Shown here piece by piece: positions 11,355-23,251 of a stretch of 64,000 bases of DNA. Origin of the DNA: Bisporella sp. PMI_857. Lineage: Eukaryota; Ascomycota; Leotiomycetes; Helotiales; Helotiaceae. Below the pieces are notes generated by a model. It was not told the origin of the DNA. It saw only the letters and a list, made by a program, of their open reading frames with translations, and made no database searches. How positions within the stretch are numbered: position 1 is the stretch's first letter; each line of letters opens with the position of its first letter. The stretch is from positions 278,678-342,677 of the forward strand of contig JAJSPD010000053.1 of assembly GCA_021307315.1 (NCBI GenBank), read 5' to 3'. The position numbers and the translations under genes were made by a program.

Positions 11355-12791
11355 TTACTGTGCTAGTGGCAAACCATCATCCTCGCTCCGCACACTCCCA
11401 ACCTCCGTCCAGCTTCCAGGAGTGCTTATGGCCGCACTAGAACCCACGCTCTCTATGTCATCTGCTCCTCCTTCACTTGTAGCACCACTGCGTGGCGCCC
11501 ACACCTCTTCCGCGCTATCGGCAACTGAAGCGGAATAAGTAGGTGTCAGATCACCGGGAACTGATTCCGGAGGATCAGTAAAGAGCGGAGAGCTAGGGCC
11601 GTCTTCTCGTGGAGAAGGCGATGCTGCGCGAGGTGTGGTAGGAAGCGGGGAGTAGAAACTATGATTCGCATGATCAGCCCAGGCATGTATAGACGCGAAA
11701 GCGGAGTCATCTCTTGGAGCCATGTTCGTGAAGTTTCTGCTTGACTCCAGGTCCTCAATAGTAGGATACGAGACTGGGGGATCTTCAATTGTAGTATCGA
11801 TCAAGTTGTGACTCTCGGCAGCAGGACGTGGAGCCTCAGAGGCGGCATAGAGGTCTTGGGAGGTGATGTCAAACTTCTCAGATGCATCTGGCGACATGAG
11901 CGAGGCGTCGATAGCCCGCTGCTCATCCCAGTCAATTTGATGTTCGTCAGCGAAAGGGTTGGCATAAACCACTGAACGATCCAGTCCTCGTACACCTCGG
12001 CTTCGCAAGCCCTCGTCGCTTCCGTGATTGACATCAGCACCCGTGTTAAGAACTGTCGTCCCCGTCTTTTCGTTCTCGGCAGATTGCTGGGCAGCCTTCT
12101 CCCTTTCTATCTTCTCAAGTCGCAAGGCATTCCAATACATCAGCTCCTCTCTTTGTCTTCTTCTGGACTCCTCATCCGCATCAACTCCCGCAGCCGCCCC
12201 GCTCTGCATAAAACCCTCCGCATCCTCTGGACGGTTGAATCTTGGTTCTTGATTTGACTCTCCAGAGCGGGGGTTTATCTCATCACCAAGGGAATGTAGG
12301 GCGATGGCGATCTTGCGGCGGACATCTTCGGCGAATTGACGTGCTTGGGGAGATTCATAGACTGCTATTGCGGCCTGTTATTTATTAGCATGTTATCTCA
12401 AAAAAAATAAACCTTTGCATCCCAAACTCAAGTATATTACTTATGGCTCCGAGATATATGGAAAGGGAACCTACAGCTACGGCAATGCCAACAACGACAA
12501 TCGCACCTGAGATCGCAGGATGGTTAGGCATGTTTCTTACTTCTCTTTGACTGTTCTCATACGGACCAGAGGGTAGAACAAGATGAGGAAGAAGAAGAAG
12601 GAGAAGAAAGGAGAAAGCTTGGGGATCATGGTTAATTGGATGTCTGCCTGAGCAGCGCAGGATCATTGCGTTGCCCATTGCCACTTGACCAAAATGATCT
12701 CCCCGCCAATCACCTGCTCTCCTCCCCACATCCAGACTGAGAGATCAAGTTGAGTGAGGAATAACTTACCTTTGACCGCTACCACCGGCAT
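11355..12791 (-). CDS. Unrecognised N-terminally membrane-anchored protein, 357 aa
   Basis: Three exons: 12791-12770 (22 nt), 12506-12475 (32 nt) and 12374-11355, phases 1/0. The two tiny first exons join into MPVVAVKGAIVVVGIAVAAA and are followed by IAVYESPQARQFAEDVRRK, giving one hydrophobic helix at residues ~8-24 and then a soluble tail. The region just after the anchor (RRKIAIALHSLGDEI) looks like the most constrained part. Residues ~75-110 are charged and helical (ESRRRQREELMYWNALRLEK). The remaining ~230 residues are acidic, Ser/Pro/Asp-rich and probably disordered (PSPREDGPSSPLFTDP, SWTEVGSVRSEDDG). I do not know the function. Topology as a signal-anchored organelle or ER protein is inference. 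The small exons rest on splice signals and in-frame joining only. Confidence 0.72.
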
Positions 12792-12886
12792 CTTTCTAAC
12801 AACAAATAATTTCAAACGAGGGAAAACAAAGATTAAAGGACGAGCGGTGTGAAATGGAAAGGGTGCTGGGTTTTAGGTGAAAAGGA

Positions 12887-12925
12887 GGGAGAGAGAAAGA
12901 GAGAGAGAGGGAGAGATTGAGATTG
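12887..12925. repeat. GA-rich simple repeat
   Basis: Imperfect run of GAGA/GAAA units, on the plus strand, upstream of the N-anchored unknown gene. Confidence 0.8.
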
Positions 12926-13472
12926 AGGCGGTGGTGGTGGTTACGACAGCGCTTCTAGGCGGCGGTTGTTGGGGGAGAAAGACTGTGCCGGAGGGTGTTA
13001 GGTACCCCGCCGTTAGTTCTAGGGTGAGCACCTTTGTCAGGCAGTGTTTTGGAAATAGGTCAGCCCCTCCTGTGGCGGTGCAAGGACGGAACTCCGAGAG
13101 GGGCTAGAAGAGGCAAAGAGAGAGAGAGAGAGAGAAAGCCATTCCATCACTACCAGATATAAATTATTAGAAACATGAATGTAACCTACCTACCTCATTG
13201 CTGGATAATGAGTCCCCTACATCGGTCCAAAGACCAAGCATAGGAGCTGAGGATGATAGTCGAACCCGAAATATGGCAGCCTGCGGACCCCCAAGCCCTG
13301 CAAGGGGGTGACGAAAGCAGGTGAATCCCTTACCCGAAAAAGAGGTTTGGAAGTCATTGTTTTGTATGATTCATCTCATTTGTTTTAATATAGTACAATA
13401 CATAGATCATGACATTCTTCTCATCATATCGCTGGCTCGCTCGCTCAAGTACGTCACAAATTCTATAATATA

Positions 13473-13503
13473 AAGAAGAAGAAGAAGAAGAAGAAGAAGA
13501 AAA
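13473..13503. repeat. (AAG)n microsatellite
   Basis: About ten AAG units ending in an A run, in the 3' flank of the PH-domain gene. Confidence 0.85.
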
Positions 13504-13674
13504 TTCGCCCTCAGTTAGATTCGTACATCCTTCCTCTAATCCATTCCTTGCCCCCTTCCGCGATCGCTCGCTTTTCTAAGTTTCAACTTTATTGGTACAG
13601 ACACAATGAAATCGTGGTAACATGACGGATGGCCATGGTACTGGTGCCGTTGTGGTTCTTTGGAAAATCATATC

Positions 13675-16446
13675 TTATACTCGTACAGCCGTACTCAATT
13701 TCGTTTGAGCCTTCGGACCCGGCGGTGGCAGCGGAGGTAATGCACAATCTGGCGGTGGAGCAGGTGGTGGTCCATTTACTAGCACAGGCATGCTCCTTCT
13801 GTTCGCCAAGATCTTCTCCACCTTGAGTCTATTGACCGCGGTTTTACCTAGTACATGCGACTTCGCGCTTCGAGATCCCTCGCCTGAGGGTCGCAGGCGT
13901 GGCGACCGAGATGTCTTGACGGCCAGGGAGGTCGGCGGTGGAAGATAGGAAAGATGGCGGAGGCTGGTGGTAGGCGCGATCTGCATACTGGTCGGACGAC
14001 AAATCTTAGACTTCGCGGTGGGAGACAAGATGGAAAGATTCTTGTCCTCTGAGCCTGGGTTCCTTTCAATTCGAGGCACCGAGGGGCTAAGCGGCGGCGA
14101 CGGAGGAAGTGGCACGTCGTGTGCTGCCGTTGGGAGACATTCCGATCCTACATCGGGAGAAGGAGGATCGCGCAACGCTTGCATGCTGGAGTGGCGCCGA
14201 GGGAAGCGGAAGTCTATGTGTAGGGTTTCGTAAGAGTTCAGGGGCATTAAGCTGGACCGACGGATCGGAAGGCTTGTCTCTGAGGTTGTGGGAGACCTTG
14301 GCGAGCGGGGAGGGATGTCGACAACGGAAGCCTTGACTTGGGAAACTCGCTTGAAAGCAAATTCTGTGGGTGTATAAACTGGAGGTGTGTGCACAAGTGA
14401 TGCCGAAACCTTGACGGGTGAGGGCGGTCGAGGGACTGTGATTAATGGCGGAAGCTTTCGCATTCCGTTGCTTTTCATTCGAACAGGTGTCGAGGCAATA
14501 ATGGCTGGGAGCGGAGGTGGCAGGTCATCAATCGCACTCTTCTGGGACGAATATCTAGGCGAGGGAAAGGGTACGCTGAAGTTTGTAGTCACAGGAGGAG
14601 AATTTGGCAGAGGACCTCTGGTAGGCACTCCCCATGTCGAGTGAGGTCGGAAGGACTTGGGAGGAGCATCAAGTATGGGAATCTGCATTGTCTGCATAGA
14701 TCTTCTCCGTTCGTTGATTGCATGCGCATTCGGTCGTGGCCGTGTGTCATCGGTGGAGAGCTTTGGGGGGAAATCGTCAATTGTAGATATACTTTCTCGA
14801 GTAGGAGAGGTTGCAGGAGATGAGGTGTGGGATGTGACTATCGTTCGCTGCCCAGAGGACATATACGAAAGCCGAAATGTGCTATCTGTGAGACTGTCAA
14901 GATGCCGACCATCATGTGAGGTGATGCTACCGGCGACCGATTCATGACCTGTTAGTGGACGAGTAAAGGACGGTGGATTTATTAAACCTGAGGCTACCTC
15001 TTCCAATTCTCTTTGTAGTCCACGTCCTAACGGTGATGCAGAAGTGTCGAAGTCTAGCTTCTGAGGCGATGGAGGCAGTGAGTTCTGGTCAGGATTCCTT
15101 GACATCAAATACCGATGGCTTGGCTGTGCCTTCAGTTGCATAATCTTATCGTCTGGTTTTGGCTTTCCTGTCTCTGAGGTATGCTTTTTCCCACCAAGAG
15201 CCTCGATTTCTCTTCTAATAACCGCGAGCCAAGAATCCATATTTTCAGCGCTATCAAGCACTAACAGTATGCTTGTCGTGGTCCGCTTATAGTCTGCTCC
15301 GCGAAAAGTCAACCTAGATAGAAGGGATCGAGAATCGGCAGTCGGCGTCCCATCTGCATCCATGGCCTGTGAAACTTGCAATACCCAATGCTTGCCAGGT
15401 ATCGCATCGCTTGCAAATGCGACAGAGTCCTTCCCAAGCTGCATCATTTTTTCGGGAAGCCTATCGAAAGATCCTTCTCCTGAGTATTGCAGAAGATATC
15501 TAAACTCGGTCAGTCAAATCTTTCACCCTTATAACTATCTCACTAACCCAGATGTCACAAGTACAAATATTTTCTGTGTCCAACCCGCCCCAGATATTGA
15601 TCCCGAAATTTGTCTCCGATGCTTGCTTTTTGTCTTTTCTGACTTCTTTGCTGATGCCGAGTGGGCCTCTCCGCCTGGCGTCGTCTGAGAGAATTCCTCC
15701 CTTACTGCGAAGGACAAAAGGTTAGTAAATTCTCACGTTTGACGTTTATTCTCTAAAGAAATGCATATTTCCATCATAAATTATTCCAAGCGTTCATAGT
15801 CACGCGCTGAACAAGAAAGAGTACATGCGTATGAAGAACACTTACTCAGGCTGGTGTTCTTTTTGTTTTGACCGATTCGAAGAATCGAATCTGCGGACAA
15901 GGTCGAAGCAAAAAGTTGGGCATGTTTGATTGCTTGAGGATATGCCTGGAACAGCGGAGGTGGGTCCCAAGCAGCTGATGTCCTCATGGGAGCTTTGGGT
16001 GAGGTTTTGGGACTGGTTTTGGATCCAGATCTGGACCCGGCTTTGCTCTCCCTCGCTGTTTTCAAATTTATACGTGATCTTGTTGACTTCCGAGGTGTGA
16101 TTGGGGCAATATCTGGTAGAGGAGGTAGTTTCTTAGACGAACTACTTGCATTTGTACCCGTTGCAGGGACGTCTTGTACAAATCTTCCCAAGGATATCGG
16201 AATTGGCTCCTCCTGAACTGGTGATATCGGGCCCTTCTCTAACTTATTTCGACTAAACATGCCACGCAGTCCGCCTTTTGAGGTTTGTCTCTGAAGTTTG
16301 AGCGGGATCCTGCTTTCACCTTCTTTTCCCATGGTTATATGCATTATGGGAGGTCGTGTTCGTCTGGTAGAATTGAATGCGCTTTGCAAATTCTGTAATG
16401 AGCCTAATCCATCATCTGCAATTGTGGTAGTTCCCGCATTAGGCAT
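13675..16446 (-). CDS. PH-domain protein with long disordered Ser/Pro-rich tail, 860 aa
   Basis: Three exons (16446-15846, 15704-15548, 15499-13675), phases 1/2. Start is the ATG MPNAGTTTIADDG; an upstream GTG is in frame but not preferred. The PH fold is read across exons 2-3: SGAGWTQKIFVLVTSGYLLQ forms the first strands, then GKHWVLQVSQAMD, LLSRLTFRGADYKRTTTSIL, and the C-terminal helix ENMDSWLAVIRREIEALGG with the conserved Trp; roughly residues 240-345. The first ~200 residues are basic and Ser-rich (MFSRNKLEKGPISP; SRSGSKTSPKTSPKAPMR). The last ~500 are Pro/Ser-rich with many short SP motifs and polyproline (GPPPAPPPDCALPPLPPPG), suggesting SH3 or WW partners. The probable role is a membrane phosphoinositide-binding scaffold at the cell cortex (inference). 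Confidence 0.82.
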
Positions 16447-17832
16447 TTTGTAGTTCACCTCTGGTGGGCAGAAGCTACCCCGCCGATACGTTTTTGACGT
16501 CAGGCTAAGTATTGGTTATTTCCAAACTCTGAGCAGAGTTCGGTAGCGCGTTTCGATTTCCCAGTAGGGATTTCAGGAATTAGGAGAGTTTAGACGGGGT
16601 GTCCTCTTAGAGGGGGGAGGGGGGGAGAGGTGTTTCAAGGAGCCGGTGGAGCTATTATGCCGCAGTCCTATTGTAGTTTGATTCGGATTGGAACTACCGA
16701 TATCGACAAGTCGTGTTGGAAATGGAAAGGAATAAAAGGTGGTCGAAGGAATGAGTGTGGACGGTTCAAATATGAATGATTAAGCATGGCACCAGGTGTA
16801 AACAAAAAAGCTGACCATCAGGAGCCGTGCATGCTGACGCGTGAGATGTATAAGATTTGGGCCGTGCTGGCTGTTCAGTTCGGAGAATATAAGAGAGGTT
16901 TTGTGTTTCGTGCAGCGTAGCACGACAATCAAACGTAACAATACATAGAAAGCTCGGGTGTGCGCGTCAAGGTGTGGGAATACGAAGAATATATTCTACG
17001 GGATTGAAACAAGAAACAGAAAACGACCGTTGGAAAACAAGAACGAAAAAGGATGCCCAGGACCAGCCAGATTCGGTCATTAGAGTGACAGTGCACAGGG
17101 CTAGTACTTACAGTAGGGCGGTTCCAGGGTTTCGGCACCAGGGGTCAGCTTCCTATAAGTAAGCTTAGAACTTTAATTGCGGATGAGCTGCTGCACGCCG
17201 ATTGGGCCTCTCCACCTCCCCTTGGCCCCTGGAATACTGTAAGTAAGTACCACTACTACTGTATACTGTACCGTTATTGTACCGTACAGTACAGTGCCGT
17301 GGTGCTATGACTTTTACTCACCCTTTCTGTCATACTAATTAGTCGACCACGGCTTGCCTCTCCATTTGGTGGGTTTGGGCAAAAAGGGACACGTCTGATT
17401 GACGATCAACGAGGGGTCCCCCCGGTGTATAACTGCCTGTTCTATGGGACGGTGCAACAAAAGTACTTACTGTATGTACTACGGTTCTCACCTCGCTGGG
17501 GTTGGCTCGTGAGGCTTGAGATCATAAGCCTGTCTTATTTTTTTTACTGTTAGGCCAAGACGAAAAACACTCGCACCTGTGTTTGGGCATGGACGGCAGT
17601 TGCAATTCGAGACTGGGGAGATGTGTTCGAGGGAAGACCTATTAACTAGGTGAGAGTGCATCTCATCATAAGTAATAGAATCCCCTTTGAAAGCGAAAGG
17701 ACCTCATATGATCATTGCCGTGAAGGATGAGTTCGGGGCGAACACACGCGCCGATGCTGGAGACCCGCACGGGGGTTTGGTGATAGTGGATGGAGTGATG
17801 ACTCGGCCAGCAGCAGTAGCGCAGCAGCGCCC

Positions 17833-17863
<31 letters not shown>

Positions 17864-19341
17864 ACTCGGTACCTGCATAAGGTTCCATAGGGCTTGCTTC
17901 GGCAACGCCTGCCACGCCTGTAGCCTACAGTACATTCATTTGAGTGCGAGGTGACTCGGTAGGATCGAAAGGTGGTCCAAGTAATGTTCCTCCTCCTACA
18001 GTACAGTCCTGCTCAATCCTGTGCCTCCCCGTCCTCTAACTACAGTAGTAGTAGTCGTCGTCGCGTTGTGCTCTTGTATGAGCATGCTGATTCACTTGTG
18101 CGGTTGCCTTGAAACACAGTTGTTCTTGGGATGTGTCGATACAATCGGCAGTCCTCTTTGGCGATACCTCATCGCTCGCACCGTTGGAATTTCCCGTCGA
18201 AGGGTTCGTGTTCTTCCCGAGCCCCTGATCCTTTTCCCGACACGTTTCGAAGTTAAGAGCCAGGATAGACGATAACATCCAGGATTGCCCCTCTACCCAG
18301 GTAGTCCGTGCCAGTCACTGATGATTTGGGAATGTTTGCTTTTTCCTTCCGGTGGCCATTTTGGGCGCGACTTTGTTTCTGTTGGCCAGATTGAGCTCTC
18401 CTTAAATCATTCTTTTGGCATATAAGGTAGCCAGAATTATGAAGTAAGTTTTTAATATGTACAATGTCATGGATAACAATATGAGTGACCTTCTATTGTT
18501 GTTCATTTCAACAATAACCCACATCTGTGCGTTATACCCATGAGCTCCATTTCTGCTGACATGGATTTCTATGTTTGGAAATAAAACGTTGGTTTTTTTG
18601 AGGGGGGTTTTTTTTAAGAGAAGGGGGGGTTTGGAGACTTCTCTTGACCAAAGCGCATTAAAATTTGGAGTATTTGCATCTCAACCTATAGCTGTGACCT
18701 TTTGCCAAGCAATAATTGAAAGGTCTCTCTCCCTTGCCTGTGGATGGAAATCAGCATGCTCGCCTGACCATCACCAAATGAGGAGATGGGGATGCTCACG
18801 CCATGGAGCGGCAGGCGAATTATCAATGTCTCGCATGCAATTTCTTTTTATAACAGGTGTAGAATAAACTCGTACTAAGCAAGTAGAAAACAAAAGTTGG
18901 GTGGAGTGACAATACTATCGTGACCACTGACCAGTGACTAAATTATTGGGTTCATGTCAGCAGGTTCTGGCTATCTATTCGCACGTGATGCGGCAAATAC
19001 GGCCTGATGCGGGCGGGAGGCGGATCTGGTGATGAAGGCGGTAACATAACCCCTCCAAGGCTTGGCAGAATACCGCACCGAATATTCCAAGATTATGTAT
19101 AGAGGAGAGCGTAGAATGTAACACACAGCCTGCCTAGACACCTAAGGTCTCCAAAATCCAACCATCTATTCTCTTGACTGGACTATCACGCTACTCTCAT
19201 ACACAATATTCCTATTAGCCACCATCACAGGCTATCTTCTCACTGCCATACTAAAGCTTCAAACTGGTACGACCCATCCGATAATAGCTTGCTTCAGCAC
19301 CTTGCAAACTTACCAATAAGTCCAGCGCATCAGAAGCCGAC
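16447..19341. other. Long intergenic region with TACTGTA motif cluster and poly-C tract
   Basis: 2.9 kb without a supportable gene, between two divergently transcribed genes. Repeated TACTGTA / TACAGTA words lie around 17230-17300, 17466-17480, 17925-17935 and 17996-18050. A run of 30 C stands at 17834-17863. Short open frames in the region are low-complexity (proline or glycine runs from the C tract) and are not credible genes. Confidence 0.6.
17834..17863. repeat. Homopolymer of 30 C
   Basis: Uninterrupted C run directly after CCT. The true length may differ because homopolymers of this size are poorly resolved by sequencing. Confidence 0.9.
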
Positions 19342-20554
19342 ATGCCGGACTTGAACTCTTTACCTCCCTCACGGTCAATACCAGGTTCGCCATCGCTTGC
19401 TCGCGCTCATTCCAATTCTGGACCAATTGATGCCTCCGCCTTGCGCGGCCAAAGCCCATCTCCTATTGCACGATCAGCGACAAACTCTCTGCAGGCTGCT
19501 GCCGCTGTTAATGCTGGGCTTAGACAGGAAGAAGTTTCAAGACGTACGTGTACAATATAAATCAGTTTGCTGACGTCTCGCTCACTCTCATTCAGGCTCT
19601 TCTAGCAGTTCAAATTCCAGAAATCGACAGTCCTCTCACGCTGGCAGAAGACGATCAACGATCCTTATGAATCTGCAGCTCAACGACCCAGGCCTGCCAG
19701 CTCCGGGTGAGATGGTTAGTGAAGGTATCGCTCACCGAACGAGCAGCCCGGGCTCCATAACAAGCTCTCCTACCATTCCAAGCACAGGCGACCCACATCA
19801 CTATCGAGCGCCTAGTCTGGGAGAGATACATCAAGAAATTGAACAAGAACAGGAAGCTCAGGTCGTACGTTTACATCTACTCCTTGAAGTTTGCAACATG
19901 GCTAAGAGCTTACTAGAACCGCCTCCTGCAAATGATCCGCCTCCAACAGCAACAACTCCAACAGTTGCAAGCTGCTGGCCAAGGATATGGCACATCACCC
20001 GCAATCGATGAGTCAACGCCAACTTCAGAACAGTCTATCATACTCTCTAGTCCTTCTATACTACCTCAACCACAATCTACAACTCTATCGACTCCGCGAT
20101 CGCCAACTGGAGCCAACATTCCCCGTGGCTCTCTCGAGTTCGCTCGTGCCGATATCCAACGACGATCTAGAACTCCAAGCCGAACTGCTTCTCCAAGGTT
20201 AAGGTCAAGCTCAATCACCGGCGAGTCCGGCGATGTCTGGAATTTAGGCGGACGTGATGAGAGTGCTTTCTATCAGGCTGAAACGCAGATGATGGTTCGT
20301 GAGAACCAGATGCTGCGGCAGAGGATCAGAGAATTAGGTATTTATCATAAATATATCTGCTTGTCAAGTTACGCATGTTGTGCATCGCTAATTCCTAGAT
20401 AGAACGTCAAGTAGCCGCATTAAACGCGAATTCCTCTGTAACCCACGAGCCAGCAAGCCCATCAAATCTTCTACGTTCCACAACAGTATCAGAAGATCCA
20501 GCAGCTCCTGCAAATGCTGGCCCCAGCGGAACAGAGGAGGTAAAAGAAGATTGA
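19342..20554 (+). CDS. Unrecognised Ser/Gln-rich protein with short coiled coils, 347 aa
   Basis: Four exons: 19342-19543, 19596-19864, 19917-20337 and 20403-20554, phases 1/0/1, all with GT-AG introns of 52-65 nt. The start MPDLNSLPPSRSIPGSPSL follows a promoter-like CT-rich stretch. Seen: an arginine/serine patch (NSRNRQSSHAGRRRSTILMN), a motif HHYRAPSLGEIHQEIEQEQE that begins a helix continued after the junction as NRLLQMIRLQQQQLQQLQ, and a C-terminal helix AETQMMVRENQMLRQRIREL then ERQVAALN, like a leucine-zipper-type coiled coil. The intervening sequence is Ser/Pro/Thr-rich. No catalytic motif. Possibly a fungal-specific scaffold; function unknown. It converges with the eIF3g gene about 800 bp downstream. 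Confidence 0.75.
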
Positions 20555-21350
20555 GATCCTTTAGCGCATAGACCGTGAACTGCAAGATGGAAGGGGACAC
20601 AGAGACGCAGCGTATTTTGACATCGGCCTAAAAGTGTGTAACAAACCCAAGTTTTGAGTTTTCGCAACATCTGTGGGAGTTTTAGGGGTTTGAAAGTAGA
20701 GGTTCAGGCTGAGAATGGCGGAGCATTCTGTGTATAATTAAGCTTCGCTGTAGAGTGAATTGACGAGTCCATGACCGCCTCTGACATCACGAACGCTATT
20801 GTTCTCCGTATAGAATGATATATTGCAGCTCCCTCGAGATTGAGAAATCGAAGTTCGTGTTAGCACGTAGGTGCTAAATCTTTATTCTGGTGAGATTATC
20901 AAAGTTCCATGTGATGTGGCGTTAAAACCTCCCCAAGCATCTGGGAATACTGCTTCCCATACAAGGGTCAGGACTCAGAACTCACAACTCAAATGAGAGG
21001 GTTGTCCTACCTGTGTAAATTTGTTGGGATTCGGCCCTATGCCACACCCGGCATCTCGAGATCTGGGCCACGATACTATAATCATAACACCCATAATACA
21101 AGGTGTAGTTTGCCTTTGGTGTATCGGCACTTGTCCAACTACCAGAAAACAGGGGACACTTTGAACACGCGCAAGCGAAAAGAGCACTCGGAGCAGCCCA
21201 GGAAGTGGCTCGGCCAGAATTATGCATCATGCTTCATACTTCCCAAAGATCTTGGTTGCTCTATTTTATTTTATTTTGGTATTTCAAGGCCTTAGAGAGC
21301 CTTTGGAATTGTCATGAATCCGTCGTTAAAATACAACCATTATCCTCCAC
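20555..21350. other. Intergenic, convergent 3' ends
   Basis: 796 bases between the stop of the Q-rich gene and the stop of eIF3g. Nothing recognised. Confidence 0.5.
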
Positions 21351-22385
21351 CTATGAAGCAGCCTTCTTGGCAAACTCGACTCGGAGAATCAAGTGCTTGA
21401 ATCCATAGCCATCCATCTTCTCGCATGCCTTCGACGCATCGCTTCGCTCCTGGAAACTGATAAACGCAAAGCCCTTCGCGAGACCCGTTTCTCTGTCCTT
21501 GGCCAAGAAAACTCTCGTGACGCGGCCGAAGCGCTCGAACATATCTCGAAGCTCTTGTTCTTCTGCCATTTCTGAGACCTAGTTTCATGTTAGCAAGGCG
21601 GTTGAAGACCTATGGATGGGGGATAAACATACGTTCGTCACACGCAGTGTTGCCAAATCATCCCTCTCAAACTTGCCACCGCCCATTCTATCCCCACCAC
21701 TCGAAGCACCACCGCCATTCCGCATGTGTGGCGGAACATATGACCCTTTAACAGCACCCAGCCCACCAGCTCCCTCTGTCGCATCCCCTATGCCAGCAGC
21801 CACATCCGCCGCGGCGCCTTCCTCACCTACAGGAGCCATCGTGTCTTTGAACGGACATCTCGCCGTGAAGTGCTCGCCGTTACAGATTCTGCACTTGACC
21901 TTCTTATCCTTTAGCTTATCCTTCATAGCGCCCGCCTCAGTCTTCTCCTCCTTCGCATCCTTGCGCCAGTTCGTGCTTGGTCTGAAAATAATGTTTTCGC
22001 CGACTGACGTCGTGTCGGCGGCGGGGCCCGCGCCGTCTTTGGCGGAGAGCCCGAACTTCGACCATTGCTTGCGCTCAGCGACACGGGGGTTGACGACCTC
22101 GCGGACTGTGGTGAACCTGATGCGGCGCGTAGTCTTGACTTTCTTGCCTTCATCGTTGTAGGCGTAGGTTATGATTGTCTTGGTACCATCTTTGTTGGTA
22201 GTTGTTGTATTTGGAGGAAGACCGGAGGTACCGGCGACGGTGTCGTCGAGGTCCTCATCGTCGGCCCAGTCTGCTCTATTGTGTTTTATTAGCTATGTTC
22301 AAGATTTCGTGAGACGAATATAAGCCTTGGGAAGACCCATATGGCTTTCTATAAGATGGGCTCACCTAGCTTGAGCCTTAGACAT
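21351..22385 (-). CDS. tif35: Eukaryotic translation initiation factor 3 subunit G
   Basis: Three exons (22385-22366, 22275-21633, 21578-21351), phases 2/0, 296 aa, the normal length. eIF3g joins the 40S ribosome near the mRNA entry channel and helps scanning and reinitiation. Seen in order: [20 protein letters not shown], the acidic N terminus typical of the family; [20 protein letters not shown] and [16 protein letters not shown], the eIF3i-binding region; the CCHC zinc knuckle [15 protein letters not shown] near residues 130-145; GSYVPPHMR; and a C-terminal RRM ([20 protein letters not shown], then [20 protein letters not shown] with RNP1-like KGFAFISF). The third exon begins in the first RRM helix. 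No abnormality. Confidence 0.95.
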
Positions 22386-23251
22386 TCTGCTTCAGTTTAT
22401 TTGTGATCTATCCGTTGTAATGTATTGTAAGATCGCAGCGTCCAGGTATGATGGTTTGCAGGTTTGTGTCGTCCTGAATATTTCGTGTTGGAGGTGAGGT
22501 GGGGCGACTTGGTGGTTCAAGTCAAAATAATTTCTGAGTGGGGGAACTTAAACGACACGTGACTCGTCCCCTATGATTACTTAGTCACGAAAAGGGAAAT
22601 AGTTCCTACAATCCACACTCGAGGCGGCCGTTATGAGCGAATCTCAATACAAATCTATGATGATACATTCCGCTTGCGAAGAGTATAGGTGCGGGCCACC
22701 AAATAGGCAACCTTGAGCAAAAAGTCTTATGTAAAGCTCAACTCTAGAGCCCTAAATATCCTCCTAACATTACATGATGAGAATGGAAATGCAACCACCT
22801 AGGGTACTGCACACCAGGCCAAGTTCTACGGCTATAGGGCGACAGCACGTCGAGTGCCTAATGTATCGACCAAGAACTTGAAACATATCACGAACTAATG
22901 GCATATACTTCTCACAAATTCGTACAAAGATAATTCAAGATGAGGGGGGAATGTCATATTATTCATCATATCCTATTTTTATACAGCCACGGCAATGCCT
23001 ATTTTCCCCATGTATCCTTCATGAAATCCTTGCACGCTGCAATTCAGCGCATAAGTAGGGTATGCTCAAACGCCCCATCCCCAAGCTGTAGAATAAACGG
23101 GTAGTAGTTATGATATGACAAGAGAGAAAAGTCGCCAATATGCAACATACAACATATGAGTACAAGTTGATACAGGATCAGAAATCTATGCGAGCCGCCC
23201 GAAACGCTAGAAAGATCGAAGGGGTGAAGGAAATTATGCTCGAGTGGCTTT
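22386..23251. other. Intergenic
   Basis: 866 bases between the eIF3g start and the Hsp70 stop. AT-rich toward the Hsp70 end. No gene recognised. Confidence 0.5.

Larger units (their letters stand above)
12792..13674. other. Intergenic with GA and GAA microsatellites
   Basis: 883 bases between two minus-strand genes. GA-rich runs lie near 12887-12925 and 13117-13137, and an (AAG)n run near 13473-13503. No gene recognised. Confidence 0.55.

Noticed and set aside
13255..13335. GC-rich segment with GTCGAACCCG, considered as a structured RNA or tRNA
   Set aside because: No cloverleaf or 5S-like pattern could be folded by eye.
16447..16458. GTG start four codons upstream for the PH-domain gene
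   Set aside because: Nuclear fungal genes rarely use GTG, and an ATG follows directly.
17687..17935. Open frames on both strands crossing the poly-C tract
   Set aside because: They encode proline or glycine homopolymers created by the C run and have no gene context.
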